A DNA stretch of 64,000 nucleotides from Ruminococcus flavefaciens. GTDB lineage: Bacteria > Bacillota > Clostridia > Oscillospirales > Ruminococcaceae. The DNA lies in assembly GCA_902760805.1 (NCBI GenBank), contig CACWHY010000004.1, positions 112,582 to 176,581 of the forward strand. Reading direction: 5' to 3'. Of this stretch, positions 8,465-17,295 are shown piece by piece. A program made the translations under genes and the position numbers. How positions within the stretch are numbered: position 1 is the first letter of the stretch; each line of letters begins with the position of its first letter. The notes below the pieces were generated by a model, which was given only the letters and a program-made list of their open reading frames with translations, had not been told where the DNA came from and did not search any database.

Positions 8465-9193
8465 ATGGCCAAAAGGATCATCGAGATGAGCAACATCATC
8501 AAGAGGTACTACATCGGCCAGCCTAATGAGCTCCAGATCCTTAACGGGATCTCCCTTACCGTACACGAGGGAGAATTCGTTGCGATCGTCGGAGCCTCAG
8601 GATCCGGTAAAAGTACCCTGATGAATATGATCGGAGCTCTTGATAAGCCGACTGAGGGCAGCTATCTCCTTAACGGAGTTGACGTCAGCAAGCTCTCAGA
8701 TAAGCAGCTCAGTGAGATCAGAAATAAAGAGATCGGCTTTGTATTCCAGACATTCAACCTTATCTCTCGTACCAATGCTCTGAAAAATGTGGAGATGCCT
8801 ATGCTATATGCCGGAGTATCCCGAAAAGAGCGCTCCAAAAGAGCTATGGAGCTGCTGGAAATGGTGGAGATGGAGGACAGATACACCCACAAGCCCAATG
8901 AGCTCTCAGGAGGTCAGAAGCAGCGTGTGGCTATCGCTAGAGCTATGGCCAACGATCCTTCTATCATCCTTGCCGATGAGCCTACCGGAGCTTTGGACAG
9001 TAAGACCGGACGCATGGTCATGGACATCTTCCATAAGCTCCATAAAAAAGAGGGAAAGACCGTTGTTCTGATCACCCACTCCCCTGAGCTTGCAAGCGAG
9101 ACAGAGCGGATAATCACTATCAGCGACGGCTCCATCATCAGCGACACCGGCTATAAGGGCAACGCTCCTGCAAAGGAGGTGAGCGCTGAATGA
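8465..9193 (+). CDS. ABC transporter ATPase (MacB/LolD type)
   Basis: Walker A 'GASGSGKST', the signature 'LSGGQKQRVAIARA', Walker B 'IILADEPTGALD' and the switch 'ITHSPE' are all intact. The start at 8465 (MAKRIIEMSNI) is one base after the upstream stop. The 3' end overlaps the permease start by 4 bases. At about 242 residues it has the usual length of the stand-alone ATPase that pairs with FtsX-fold permeases. It powers the transport complex with the neighbouring genes. Confidence 0.93.
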   Translation: MAKRIIEMSNIIKRYYIGQPNELQILNGISLTVHEGEFVAIVGASGSGKSTLMNMIGALDKPTEGSYLLNGVDVSKLSDKQLSEIRNKEIGFVFQTFNLISRTNALKNVEMPMLYAGVSRKERSKRAMELLEMVEMEDRYTHKPNELSGGQKQRVAIARAMANDPSIILADEPTGALDSKTGRMVMDIFHKLHKKEGKTVVLITHSPELASETERIITISDGSIISDTGYKGNAPAKEVSAE

Positions 9194-10503
9194 GCTTTTT
9201 TGAAAACCTGAAAATGGCATTCAGCTCGATCGCTGCCAACAAAATGCGCTCGCTGCTGACCATGCTGGGTATCATCATCGGTATCAGCGCAGTTATCACG
9301 ATCACTACCCTGGGAACTACCCTCCGTGCAACTGTAAAGGGCGCTCTGGACTCACTGGGAACTAACCTGTTCTACGTTTACTTAACAGAAAAGAACGTGG
9401 ATAACTACTACGACAGCTACGATATTGAGACTACTCCTGAGGATCTTATCTCAATGTCCATGCTGGAGGAACTTATCGCAAAATACCCCGATGAGATCCG
9501 CATCGCTGAGGAAAACCCTATCGGCTCAGGAACTCTCAGGAACACCGAGAAGAAGGACGTTCCCGTTAATATCGTCGGCGCATACGACGGTACTCTGGAC
9601 TATAACGGCTGCAAGATACTGGCTGGAAGAAACATCACTATGGAGGACGTTACCAGGAAAAAGTACACCTGCGTAGTTTCACATATCTTCGTAAAACAGT
9701 ATTTCAAAAACGGCGAGAACCCCATTGGCCATGTGATCTCTATCAATATGGAGAACGGCGCTGCTTACGAGTTCACTATAGTCGGAGTCTACAGGTACAA
9801 CACCCTGGTGAACGGTGCCGGACCTAACGGTACGGATGAGATGAAAACTCCTATCTATATCCCTAACACTATCGCTCTTCAGCTTCAGGGCAACTACTAC
9901 TTCGACGGCTTCTGGGGTATCCCCCTGACATTCAACGTGAAGTATGACGCTAACGATGTAAAGGCTCATATCCAGAACTTCTTCGATGAGAAGTACGCTT
10001 CCAACAAGAACTTCACGATAGGCGTCAACAGCGCTATGGATGAGCTGAAAACGATCGACATGGTGATCAACGTTATCACGATCATCGTTTCTGTCATCGC
10101 TGCGATCTCTCTTATCGTTGGCGGTGTGGGAGTTATGAACATCATGCTGGTAAGCGTTACTGAGCGTACCCGTGAGATCGGTGTCCGAAAGGCTCTGGGT
10201 GCTAAAAAACGAGCGATCAAGCGGCAATTCGTTACTGAGGCTATCATTATCTGCCTGATCGGCGGTATCATCGGTATCCTCATCGGTCTGCTAAACGGCG
10301 AGCTCATCGGTATCGTGGCTAACATGATCATCAAGTCAGAGCCATCCTATTCTGAGATCCTCGGAAATGTTACTATCCAGCCTTCTTTTGGCGCTATCAT
10401 CATTTCACTTATCTTCTCCATGCTCACAGGCGTGTTCTTCGGACTCTACCCTGCAAGCAAGGCTGCAAAGATGAATCCTATCGACGCTCTCAGATACGAT
10501 TGA
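9190..10503 (+). CDS. MacB-like FtsX-domain ABC transporter permease
   Basis: This 437-residue membrane protein has the MacB layout. A first helix after 'MRSLLTMLGIIIGISAVI' is followed by a large extracellular domain (about 45-270). Three C-terminal helices follow, with 'GGVGVMNIMLVSVTERTREIGVRKALGAKK' split by helices, and 'GLYPASKAAKMNPIDALRYD' at the end. The start overlaps the ATPase stop (ATGA). It forms with the two upstream genes a mechanotransmission-type exporter rather than a classic importer. A bidirectional terminator follows directly. Confidence 0.92.
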   Translation: MSFFENLKMAFSSIAANKMRSLLTMLGIIIGISAVITITTLGTTLRATVKGALDSLGTNLFYVYLTEKNVDNYYDSYDIETTPEDLISMSMLEELIAKYPDEIRIAEENPIGSGTLRNTEKKDVPVNIVGAYDGTLDYNGCKILAGRNITMEDVTRKKYTCVVSHIFVKQYFKNGENPIGHVISINMENGAAYEFTIVGVYRYNTLVNGAGPNGTDEMKTPIYIPNTIALQLQGNYYFDGFWGIPLTFNVKYDANDVKAHIQNFFDEKYASNKNFTIGVNSAMDELKTIDMVINVITIIVSVIAAISLIVGGVGVMNIMLVSVTERTREIGVRKALGAKKRAIKRQFVTEAIIICLIGGIIGILIGLLNGELIGIVANMIIKSEPSYSEILGNVTIQPSFGAIIISLIFSMLTGVFFGLYPASKAAKMNPIDALRYD

Positions 10504-10512
10504 TAAAAAAAC

Positions 10513-10541
10513 AGGCCCCGGTGCTCAATACACCGGAGCCT
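10513..10541. terminator. Bidirectional intrinsic terminator
   Basis: A stem AGGCCCCGGTG / CACCGGAGCCT (10513-10541, one mismatch) has a T run on both strands. It lies between the convergent permease and regulator genes. Confidence 0.85.
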
Positions 10542-10548
10542 TTGTTTT

Positions 10549-11370
10549 TTATAGGAACAACAGGCTGTTGTTGTCACGGGCAGCGTCTACCGTTTTCTGG
10601 AGCCTGCCGAAAAGCTCGCTGTAGCGGAAGCCCTTCTGCTCATAGAGAACGGCTCCTGCTCGAAGTGATACCGGAAGATCGTGTCCGGCTGCGCTGATCG
10701 TTTCGCCGTTTTTTGAAAGCACACGCTCTGCGATAGCCTCAGCTCTGGCCTTGTCAGCTTCTCCTGTGATCATGGCAAATTCATCTCCTCCGATACGAAA
10801 GACCGCCATGTCCTCGCCTGCTGCCTGGTCGATACGTCTGTAGGCCTCTAAGATCACTTCATCGCCGGCCTCGCTGCCGTAATTCTCGTTCACCGGCATC
10901 AGTCCCACAACATCGAAGCAGATCACATATGTGCCTGCCTTTGCCCTTAAAAAGTCGTAAAGCTCGGATAGATCTACTCTGCGTCCCATATAAATGCCTC
11001 CTTCGTCTACCTGCTCCGGCACAATGGGCGGAAACAGGTCTGCATTCTTCCATTTTTTGCTGAACTCGGAGGGCGCTACTCCCCACATTTTCCGAAACGC
11101 ACGGGAGAACACCTCCGGCGAGTTGTACTGATACATGAAGGCTATCTCAGTGACAGAGCGCTCCCCTCTCAGAAGCTCCTTTGCGCAGCAGGCAAGCCTT
11201 CTCCTTGAGATATAGCTCTTTATGCTGGTGTGAGTACACAGCCGCCAGATCTTCTGCAAGGACGACAGCGAACAGCAGCAGGCCTGTGCAATGTCCTGCT
11301 GAGAGATCTCCTCGCAGAGATTGACCTCGATATACTCCAGCGCATCGGCAAAAACTGCGAAATTTTTCAT
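10549..11370 (-). CDS. AraC-type HTH regulator fused to a GGDEF domain
   Basis: The start is ATG 11370 (MKNFAVF), 7 bases after AGGAGGT; the frame is open further upstream but without such a site. Residues about 10-108 form a double AraC-type helix-turn-helix ('ISQQDIAQACCCSLSSLQKI', 'FSRAFRKMWGVAPSEFSK'). Residues about 131-273 form a GGDEF fold with the exact motif 'FRIGGDEFA' (194-198) and 'GDEVILEAYRRID'. The substrate side is altered: the usual DxDxFKxxND reads D153-VVGLMPVNEN, so cyclic-di-GMP synthesis may be lost and the domain may only bind a nucleotide. Transcription control by a nucleotide signal is an inference. It points toward the exporter operon, convergently. Confidence 0.82.
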   Translation of the reverse strand: MKNFAVFADALEYIEVNLCEEISQQDIAQACCCSLSSLQKIWRLCTHTSIKSYISRRRLACCAKELLRGERSVTEIAFMYQYNSPEVFSRAFRKMWGVAPSEFSKKWKNADLFPPIVPEQVDEGGIYMGRRVDLSELYDFLRAKAGTYVICFDVVGLMPVNENYGSEAGDEVILEAYRRIDQAAGEDMAVFRIGGDEFAMITGEADKARAEAIAERVLSKNGETISAAGHDLPVSLRAGAVLYEQKGFRYSELFGRLQKTVDAARDNNSLLFL

Positions 11371-11497
11371 GATCAGCACCTCCTCTTGGTGGGTCGAAGG
11401 CTTCCCGGGATCACCCTCTGTATACATGATAGCATATCCGGGCGGGTTTGTCTTGATGTTTTGAGCACATTTTTCCTATTGCACTAGGGCAACTTTC

Positions 11498-11526
11498 TTG
11501 ACAACTCTCCTGAAATGGGGTACAAT
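11498..11526 (+). promoter_or_regulatory. Sigma-A promoter of the HMA-domain gene
   Basis: TTGACA (11498-11503), 17 bases, TACAAT (11521-11526). Because this promoter lies inside the longer open frame, it also rules out the upstream start of the gene. Confidence 0.8.
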
Positions 11527-11569
11527 AATTGTAAGGGCACTTGTCCATATCTTTACAGGAGGCATTATT

Positions 11570-11821
11570 ATGATCAAAACTACACTTAAAATAGACGGCA
11601 TGATGTGCAATATGTGCGAGAGCCACGTCAACGACGCTGTCCGCAGAGAATTCGATGTGAAGAAGGTCAGCTCCTCTCACAAAAACGGCACCACCGAGAT
11701 CATCTCAGAGGCCGCTCTTGACGAGGCAAAGCTGAAGAGCGTTATCGAGGAGACCGGCTACAAGGTGATCTCCTCCGAAAGCCAGCCCTATGAGAAAAAG
11801 GGCTTCTCGCTTTTTAAGTGA
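11570..11821 (+). CDS. Heavy-metal-associated (HMA) domain protein, CopZ-like
   Basis: This is an 83-residue single-domain protein with the metal site 'GMMCNMCESHV', the GMxCxxC loop of copper chaperones, and the beta-alpha-beta-beta-alpha-beta length of the family. The start ATG 11570 follows AGGAGG by 7-8 bases. No copper ATPase or CsoR repressor is in the window, so the partner and even the metal are not known. It stands alone between its own promoter and a terminator. The C-terminal tail 'PYEKKGFSLFK' is outside the usual domain. Confidence 0.85.
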   Translation: MIKTTLKIDGMMCNMCESHVNDAVRREFDVKKVSSSHKNGTTEIISEAALDEAKLKSVIEETGYKVISSESQPYEKKGFSLFK

Positions 11822-11827
11822 TAATGG

Positions 11828-11859
11828 AAAGACAGTCTCAGAGGAGACTGTCTTTTTTT
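11828..11859. terminator. Intrinsic terminator between convergent genes
   Basis: A 12-bp perfect stem, AAAGACAGTCTC (11828-11839) and GAGACTGTCTTT (11844-11855), with Ts after it on the plus strand. The A-rich left side gives a weaker terminator for the opposite operon. Confidence 0.88.
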
Positions 11860-12596
11860 CATTTCAGGCCCGGGTAAACGTAGCGGCTGCGCTTTTCCGT
11901 GGCCTTTCCGTACTGGATAGCCTCCACGGGACAGCGGTTGATACAGCCTGTACATTTTGCGCACTTGTCCTTGACCCACACCGGCTTGCCGTCTTTAAGG
12001 GAGATAGCTCCCACAGGACAGACGCTCTGGCACTTTCCGCAACCGGTACACTTATCGGTAACGTAGAACTTCTTTGTGCTGAGCATCATCAGGTATGTCT
12101 TGCGGAAGATCGTACCCTTGAGGCCGCCCTTGATCTGAGCCTTTTCCTTGCGGTTGATACGGCTGCTGATCTGGTCCAGCTGGTTTTCTGCGCTGCGGAT
12201 AGCCTCGCCGCATTCATCTGCCTTCTTGATGCCTGAGTAGATCAGTGCGTTGTTGGGCATCACAAGCTGATAGGCGTTATCCAGAGTGATCCCACGGGCT
12301 TTCAGCAGCTTAGCCAGATAGCCGCCGGCTGCTCCCATACCTGCGCCGCAGGTTATGACAGCGTAAACGTAGCCAGCGTTTTTCAACTCCAGCTTCTGGA
12401 CGAACTCCACAATCGGGTCACCTACAGATCCGCAGTATACTGGGAAAACAAATCCCACGCTCTCGCCGTTTTTCACTGTGTAGGAGAACTTCCCCTCACG
12501 GACGGCCTTTGAGATCTCTACGATCTCACCGTTAAGACCTGCAAGGAATTCCGCAGCGTGACGGGAATTTCCTGTTCCTGAAAAATAAAATATCAT
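11859..12596 (-). CDS. EFR1-type flavodoxin/ferredoxin fusion protein
   Basis: This 245-residue protein starts with a flavodoxin phosphate loop ('MIFYFSGTGNSRHAAEFL'). It ends with two 4Fe-4S clusters, 'CTGCGKCQSVCP' and 'CAKCTGCINRCP', the EFR1 arrangement. It should move single electrons between FMN and Fe-S clusters in the cytoplasm; the physiological partner is unknown. Its start overlaps the stop of the GH26 gene by 4 bases (ATGA), so the redox protein is translationally coupled to a mannanase. That is an unusual pairing and may only reflect operon growth. Confidence 0.88.
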   Translation of the reverse strand: MIFYFSGTGNSRHAAEFLAGLNGEIVEISKAVREGKFSYTVKNGESVGFVFPVYCGSVGDPIVEFVQKLELKNAGYVYAVITCGAGMGAAGGYLAKLLKARGITLDNAYQLVMPNNALIYSGIKKADECGEAIRSAENQLDQISSRINRKEKAQIKGGLKGTIFRKTYLMMLSTKKFYVTDKCTGCGKCQSVCPVGAISLKDGKPVWVKDKCAKCTGCINRCPVEAIQYGKATEKRSRYVYPGLK

Positions 12597-14467
12597 GTTT
12601 CCTCCTTAGTCTGGGCCGGGAGCTCGCTTACCGGCAGGGCGTCCACAGTCAGCAGCTTGGCGTCGATCATCTGGATGACCAGAGCGTCCTTGCCGGTTAT
12701 GCCTGACCCGTTATCGAATACATCTGCATTTATTTCTCCCTGCTCTGTCAGGGGATATTTTTTCGGAAGAGCAACGTATTGCAGTATGGCAACTGCGTCG
12801 TTAAGGTCTACCTTTCCGTCACAGGTGGCATCGCCCCAAGAAGTCTTGCTGTCCGGTGCTGTAGTAGCCGGGTCAGTAGCCTTGGGCTCGGTGCTGATCG
12901 GATAGGTGGAAAGATCCGGCAGCTCGTCCAGTGTTATGCAATACTCGCTGTTGTAGATCTTGTCAAGCTCCTCCACGGGATTGTTCTGCTCGCTGGTAAG
13001 GTAGTTCTGATACCAGGGGCAGAAATACAGCCATGCTGCGTGGTCATTGACCAGGTTTTCCAGAGAAGGGATAGAGTCATTCTCGCTCATGGCAACCATT
13101 TTCTTGCCGCCTGTTCCGTCAACCAGTGAGTAGAAGGTGGAGGAGATCGAGCTGAGATTGGGCTTGCCGTCTGCTGCATTGTACTTGTCGTAGCCGATGA
13201 TGTCCACAACGTCATCGCCGGGGTACCAGTCAGCAGATGCCTCAGAGGTGTAGCCTGTCCACTCCCAGATCAGGTTGTGGATACCGTAAACGTTGGTAAG
13301 CTGGTCGTAGAGCAGCCTGTAGAGCTTCTTGCAGGGCTCGGGGCCCTCAGCGCCCCACCAGAACCAGCCGCCCTCAGCCTCATGGAGAGGCCTCCAGATA
13401 AAGGCAACGTCGGCGTCCTGGATCTTTTTCAGCTCAGCAGCGATAACTGCGATGTCTGCCATGACGACCTCGTGCTCCCAGGTACCCTCAGTGACTGCAT
13501 TTGTTACGCTGAAGGTGGTGAATTTTGGATTTGCTGACTCCACATAGAAGGCAGTATCTGTGCTGCCCTCCTCCAGAGGAACGTTCCAGTGCCATGTGGC
13601 TGTGGCAATGCCCTTGAAACGCTTTGACCACTCGATAACTCGCTCAGTGGCCTGATCACGCCACTCTGTGGTGGAATTATAGGCCAGGAAGTCGATGCCT
13701 CTAATCGCAGGCTGCTTGCCTGTCTTGTCCAGGATATACTCGAACTCGGCCTCGTTATCCTTGATATAGACAGGGTCAGGATCTGAGTTGATGTTCCAGT
13801 TGTGGGAATTGCAGTACTCCTGCTGACCGGCGATGATGTGGGTGCCGTACTGGTCACAGAGGTAGCTGTACAGCCGCTGAGCCTGCTCGCTAGCCTTAGG
13901 ATCGCAGAGGGTGCGGTCAGGAGCAAGCTCCTGGAGCTTCTTGTCAGCAGGTGTAAGAGTCAGATAGTCGAAATATGTGTAGCCCCAGTATGCCTTGAAC
14001 TCAATGGTGTTCTTTCCGGCGCTCAGGTAAACAAGACCTGCATTCGTCTCGCCGAAGGAGGTGTTGAATGGGAAGGTCACCTCGCCCTGATTTACGCCGT
14101 TTATGTTGAGATACTGCACCTTCTTCCTGAGGTCACCGGGCTCGCAGTAGCCTACGATCATGCGGTAGAGTCCCTCCTCAGGAACGTCCACCTCCACGGA
14201 AACGGTGTTGTTTTTATCGCCAAGGTAGGAAAATCCTGTGCCGGAGAAGTTTGTCAGGTCGTAGTCCACACCGCTTCCGTCCTTGGCAGTGTTGTCCTTC
14301 CAGCCCTCAGTGTAGAACTTGTTCTCGCTGTTTTTTCCGTCCTCGAACTCATACTTGAGTACATCGGCCGCCTTAGCCGATCCGGCCGGTGCAGGAAGAG
14401 CTGTTCCTCCTGCCAAAATCGCAGCAGCCGCAAGAAGAGCTGCTGAGCGTTTGATGTTTGCTTTCAT
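12593..14467 (-). CDS. Secreted GH26 beta-mannanase with CBM35-like module and type I dockerin
   Basis: This is a 624-residue protein. Signal peptide 1-34; a beta-sandwich like CBM35 at about 36-172 ('YEFEDGKN...FDYLTL'); GH26 catalytic domain at about 180-515 with acid/base E363 in 'WRPLHEAEGGWFWWG' and nucleophile E462 in 'AMSENDSIP'; a Thr/Pro linker; and a dockerin at about 543-610. The dockerin has two calcium loops ('GDATCDGKVDLNDAV' and 'NADVFDNGSGITGKDAL'). The enzyme should be exported and attached to a cellulosome scaffold, cutting galactomannan or mannan. It lies 11 bp after the GH36 gene, consistent with galactomannan use. Confidence 0.93.
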   Translation of the reverse strand: MKANIKRSAALLAAAAILAGGTALPAPAGSAKAADVLKYEFEDGKNSENKFYTEGWKDNTAKDGSGVDYDLTNFSGTGFSYLGDKNNTVSVEVDVPEEGLYRMIVGYCEPGDLRKKVQYLNINGVNQGEVTFPFNTSFGETNAGLVYLSAGKNTIEFKAYWGYTYFDYLTLTPADKKLQELAPDRTLCDPKASEQAQRLYSYLCDQYGTHIIAGQQEYCNSHNWNINSDPDPVYIKDNEAEFEYILDKTGKQPAIRGIDFLAYNSTTEWRDQATERVIEWSKRFKGIATATWHWNVPLEEGSTDTAFYVESANPKFTTFSVTNAVTEGTWEHEVVMADIAVIAAELKKIQDADVAFIWRPLHEAEGGWFWWGAEGPEPCKKLYRLLYDQLTNVYGIHNLIWEWTGYTSEASADWYPGDDVVDIIGYDKYNAADGKPNLSSISSTFYSLVDGTGGKKMVAMSENDSIPSLENLVNDHAAWLYFCPWYQNYLTSEQNNPVEELDKIYNSEYCITLDELPDLSTYPISTEPKATDPATTAPDSKTSWGDATCDGKVDLNDAVAILQYVALPKKYPLTEQGEINADVFDNGSGITGKDALVIQMIDAKLLTVDALPVSELPAQTKEET

Positions 14468-14478
14468 GATAAAAACTC

Positions 14479-16678
14479 CTATTCTTCACATTTTATAAAG
14501 TGGAAGAGCCGTGACTGGAAATCTCCCCACAGCCCTCCGATATTTATGCCGCAGTTCATGAGATAGGCTCCCGAATAGTGCCTTTCCGGAGCGCTCTCCT
14601 CATAGTAGCAAGCCCCTGGATCCAGGCCACGGAGCTTCACTCTCCTGGAGCGCCGATTGGGTCTTGCAAGGATCTGGAAACAGCTCAAAAGTGCCTCAGA
14701 GCCGTCCTTTGCCGCAAAGAGCCATGCGTCCCAGTGACTGTCATTGAAGGGGTCGCCCAGCCGGTAGAAGTCGCCGTTTCGCACAAGCTCGCCATACTTG
14801 CGATAGTCAGCGATCTGGCCGGGGATCTGAGCCTTGTCCTCCTCCGGGATCCTGGTCACGTCCAGCTCATAGCCGAAGGTGCCTGCAAGAGCAGCGTGTC
14901 CCCTTGTGGAAAAGGGCGTAACTCGGCCAACTGTGTGATTTGGGCAGTCGGAAACATGGGCGCCGATAGCTGAGCATGGGTAGCACAGAGAGGTGCCGTG
15001 CTGGATCTTCAGCCGCTCAATGGCATCGGTGTCGTCGGAGCACCAGATCTGGGGCGAGAAGTACAGCATACCCGCATCGAAGCGAGCTCCTCCACCGGCG
15101 CAGGTCTCAAGGAGCAGCTCCGGATAGCGGCTCACAAGGCGCTCCATGAGCTCATAGACCGCAAGGATGTACCTATGCCAGAACCTCTCCCTGACGGCTG
15201 GCTGGGAGCTGCTGAGAGGCCGCCTCGGTGATCTGGCGGTTCATGTCCCACTTGACGTAGGCGATATCGGCTGAGTCAAGGACGCTCTGCATCATCTCCC
15301 AAACGTGGTCAAGGATCTCCCGTCGGGTCAGGTCAAGGACGTACTGTCCTCTGCAAAGAGTCATGGGTCTGCCGGAGATCTGCACTGCCCAATCGGGGTG
15401 GCTGCGGTAGAGCTCTGAGTCAGGAGAGATCATCTCCGGCTCAAACCAGATACCCAGCTTCATGCCTAATTCCCCCAGCTTGTCGGATAGGCTCTTAAGG
15501 CCGGAGGGCAGCTTTTTCCGGTAAACGTACCAGTCTCCCAGAGAGGAGTTGTCGTCGTCACGATGGCCAAACCAGCCGTCGTCCATGACCAGCATCTCGA
15601 TTCCCAGCGGAGCCGCCTCCCTTGCGATGGCCAGCAGCTTTTCCTCGTCAAAATCGAAGTAGGTGGCCTCCCAATTGTTGATCAGGACAGGCCTTGGCTT
15701 GCGGAGGAAGGGGCTGCGGATAAGGTTGCTGCGGAAAAGGTCGTGGAAGGTGCGTGACATCCCGCCGATGCCCTCTGAGGAATGAACAAGGACGGCTTCC
15801 GGTGAGCAGAACTCCTCCCCGGGAGAAAGCTCCCAGGAAAAGTCGGCGTCACTGATACCCATGACAAAACGGGTGGTGTCGTGCTGTGTAAGCTCAGCAA
15901 GAGCCGTAAAATTGCCGGAATACACGAAGCTGAAGCCGAAGACCTCTCCCCTTTCCTCGTCAGCTGAGGGCTCACAGAGAGCCGCAAAGGGGTTGTACTG
16001 GTGGGATGAGCATCCCCTTACAGAGTCCACAGACTGCTTTCCGTGGTGCAGGCAGCAGCGCTCCACCATGCGCTCTCTGGCCCAAGAGCCATGGAGCGTT
16101 ATCATGTGCAGGTCTGAGCTCTCAAGGTCAACTGCTGCGGATAAAACTCGGGTCAGCGTACATTTTTCGCTGCCGCAGTTTCTCACTCGAACAGATCTTG
16201 CAATGGCGTCAAGCTCCTGAAAAGCCGTGTAGCAGAGAGTCACCTCAAGGCCGGTCTTCTGGTCTGACATGAGTATCTCAAGGGTGTCACAGCCGCTCTC
16301 CTCAGTGGGAAAAGTTGCCGGAAGCCCAGGTATCTTGGGCTTTCCCTCAATGATCTTGTGTGAGACATATCTCAGGTCGCAGGCGGAGGTGCCGTCTGCT
16401 GCCCTGATCTTGAAGGCAGGCTCACGAAAATCGCCGATCCCGAAGCAGGGATACTCCAGAGGGAGGGTGTCCAGGTAAACTGCCCGATCACGGTCGTTGG
16501 TCTCGGGCGTGAATGGGTTTTCGTCAAGCCTGAGCAGATCCGTCAGGTCGCTGTCTGGAACTGCCTTTCCCCAGTAAACATGGGCAAGATAGCCGCCGGG
16601 AACAACTGCCATAACGTAATCAGTGCTGCCGGCACGAAGCCGAAACTGCCTGCAAGAGGCTTCAAAACCTATCGGCAT
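14479..16678 (-). pseudogene. GH36 alpha-galactosidase, split by a single-base frameshift
   Basis: The 5' frame (16678 to 15173) codes 501 residues with the GH36 N-terminal sandwich, 'VMDDGWFGHRDDDN', 'GIWFEPEMI' and nucleophile D478 in 'YVKWDMNR'. It then reads 'RQGEVLA' and stops at 15173. The second frame resumes the family sequence exactly: dropping one G at 15184-15185 gives RQGEFWHRYILAVYELMERL, then 'LETCAGGGARFDAGMLYFSPQIWCSDDTDAIER', which contains the acid Asp, through to 14479. The joined length (~732 residues) is normal. It has no signal peptide, so it should remove galactose from imported oligosaccharides. Either a recent mutation or a sequencing error; two separate functional pieces are unlikely. 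Confidence 0.9.
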
Positions 16679-16680
16679 GG

Positions 16681-17181
16681 TCAGTCCTCATCGGAGGAGT
16701 CGTCATCTTTGCCAAATCTCTCGTCGTAGATAGCCTCCCAGTCCTCACCAAGGCACTCCTCAGCCTTTTCTTCAAGGTCGATCAGTACCTTGTCCAGGAA
16801 GTAGGTGAAGTCCTCGAAATCATCTCTCATGCCATCGAAATCGCTGAACATCTCGCCGGTCTCACGGAGGATCATAGCCTCCTCGCCGTCGCCGATGATG
16901 CTTGCGAAGACTACCACGTCGTCATCCTTCTTATAGCAGCCAACGAACGGCTCATAGATCTCGAAATAGCCGTTGGCGATGTAGGCTGAGGAGGTCAGCA
17001 GGTACCAGCTCTTCATCTGCTCAGGGAGGACAAAATCGTTCTCCTTTTCCCATGCCTGGATCTGCTCCATGGTCATAGGCTCGTCGAATTCTGAGTCGTA
17101 CTCCTCTGATATCAGCTCGCAGAAATTCTTTATAGTTTGAAAGTAGTCAAGGATCGCAGGATCAATAGTAAATTCGCTCAT
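16681..17181 (-). CDS. SMI1/KNR4 (SUKH) family protein
   Basis: The start is ATG 17181 (MSEFTIDPAIL) with AAAGGCGG upstream; the longer frame would begin inside the promoter. The 166-residue acidic protein has the SUKH core, 'MEQIQAWEKENDFVLPEQMK', followed by 'YFEIYEPFVGCYKKDDDVVV'. It ends in a very acidic tail (DDDSSDED). SUKH proteins often act as immunity proteins against polymorphic toxins, but no toxin is nearby. Here it is first in the operon with GH36 and GH26 genes, 2 bp before the GH36 start. Its role in that setting is unknown. Confidence 0.8.
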   Translation of the reverse strand: MSEFTIDPAILDYFQTIKNFCELISEEYDSEFDEPMTMEQIQAWEKENDFVLPEQMKSWYLLTSSAYIANGYFEIYEPFVGCYKKDDDVVVFASIIGDGEEAMILRETGEMFSDFDGMRDDFEDFTYFLDKVLIDLEEKAEECLGEDWEAIYDERFGKDDDSSDED

Positions 17182-17215
17182 GGTCTTACCGCCTTTCACA
17201 ATAATATACAGTAAT

Positions 17216-17244
17216 ATCATATCACAGCCGCAGACAATTGTCAA
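17216..17244 (-). promoter_or_regulatory. Sigma-A promoter of the SUKH / galactomannan operon
   Basis: On the minus strand TTGACA (17244-17239), 17 bases, TATGAT (17221-17216) with a TG extension. It directly follows the terminator of the efp operon. Confidence 0.85.
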
Positions 17245-17245
17245 T

Positions 17246-17278
17246 AATAAAAAGAAGCGCTCCCATTTCTGGAAGCGC
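17246..17278 (-). terminator. Intrinsic terminator of the aroQ-pepP-efp-CD1247 operon
   Basis: On the minus strand GCGCTTCC (17278-17271) pairs with GGGAGCGC (one G-T pair), followed by a T-rich run ending at about 17246. Confidence 0.8.
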
Positions 17279-17295
17279 CGGAAATTTTGCTTAGA

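Noticed and set aside
14479-15147. C-terminal GH36 piece as a separate gene
   Set aside because: It begins in the middle of the catalytic domain and lines up exactly with the frameshifted first part; no proper ribosome binding site.
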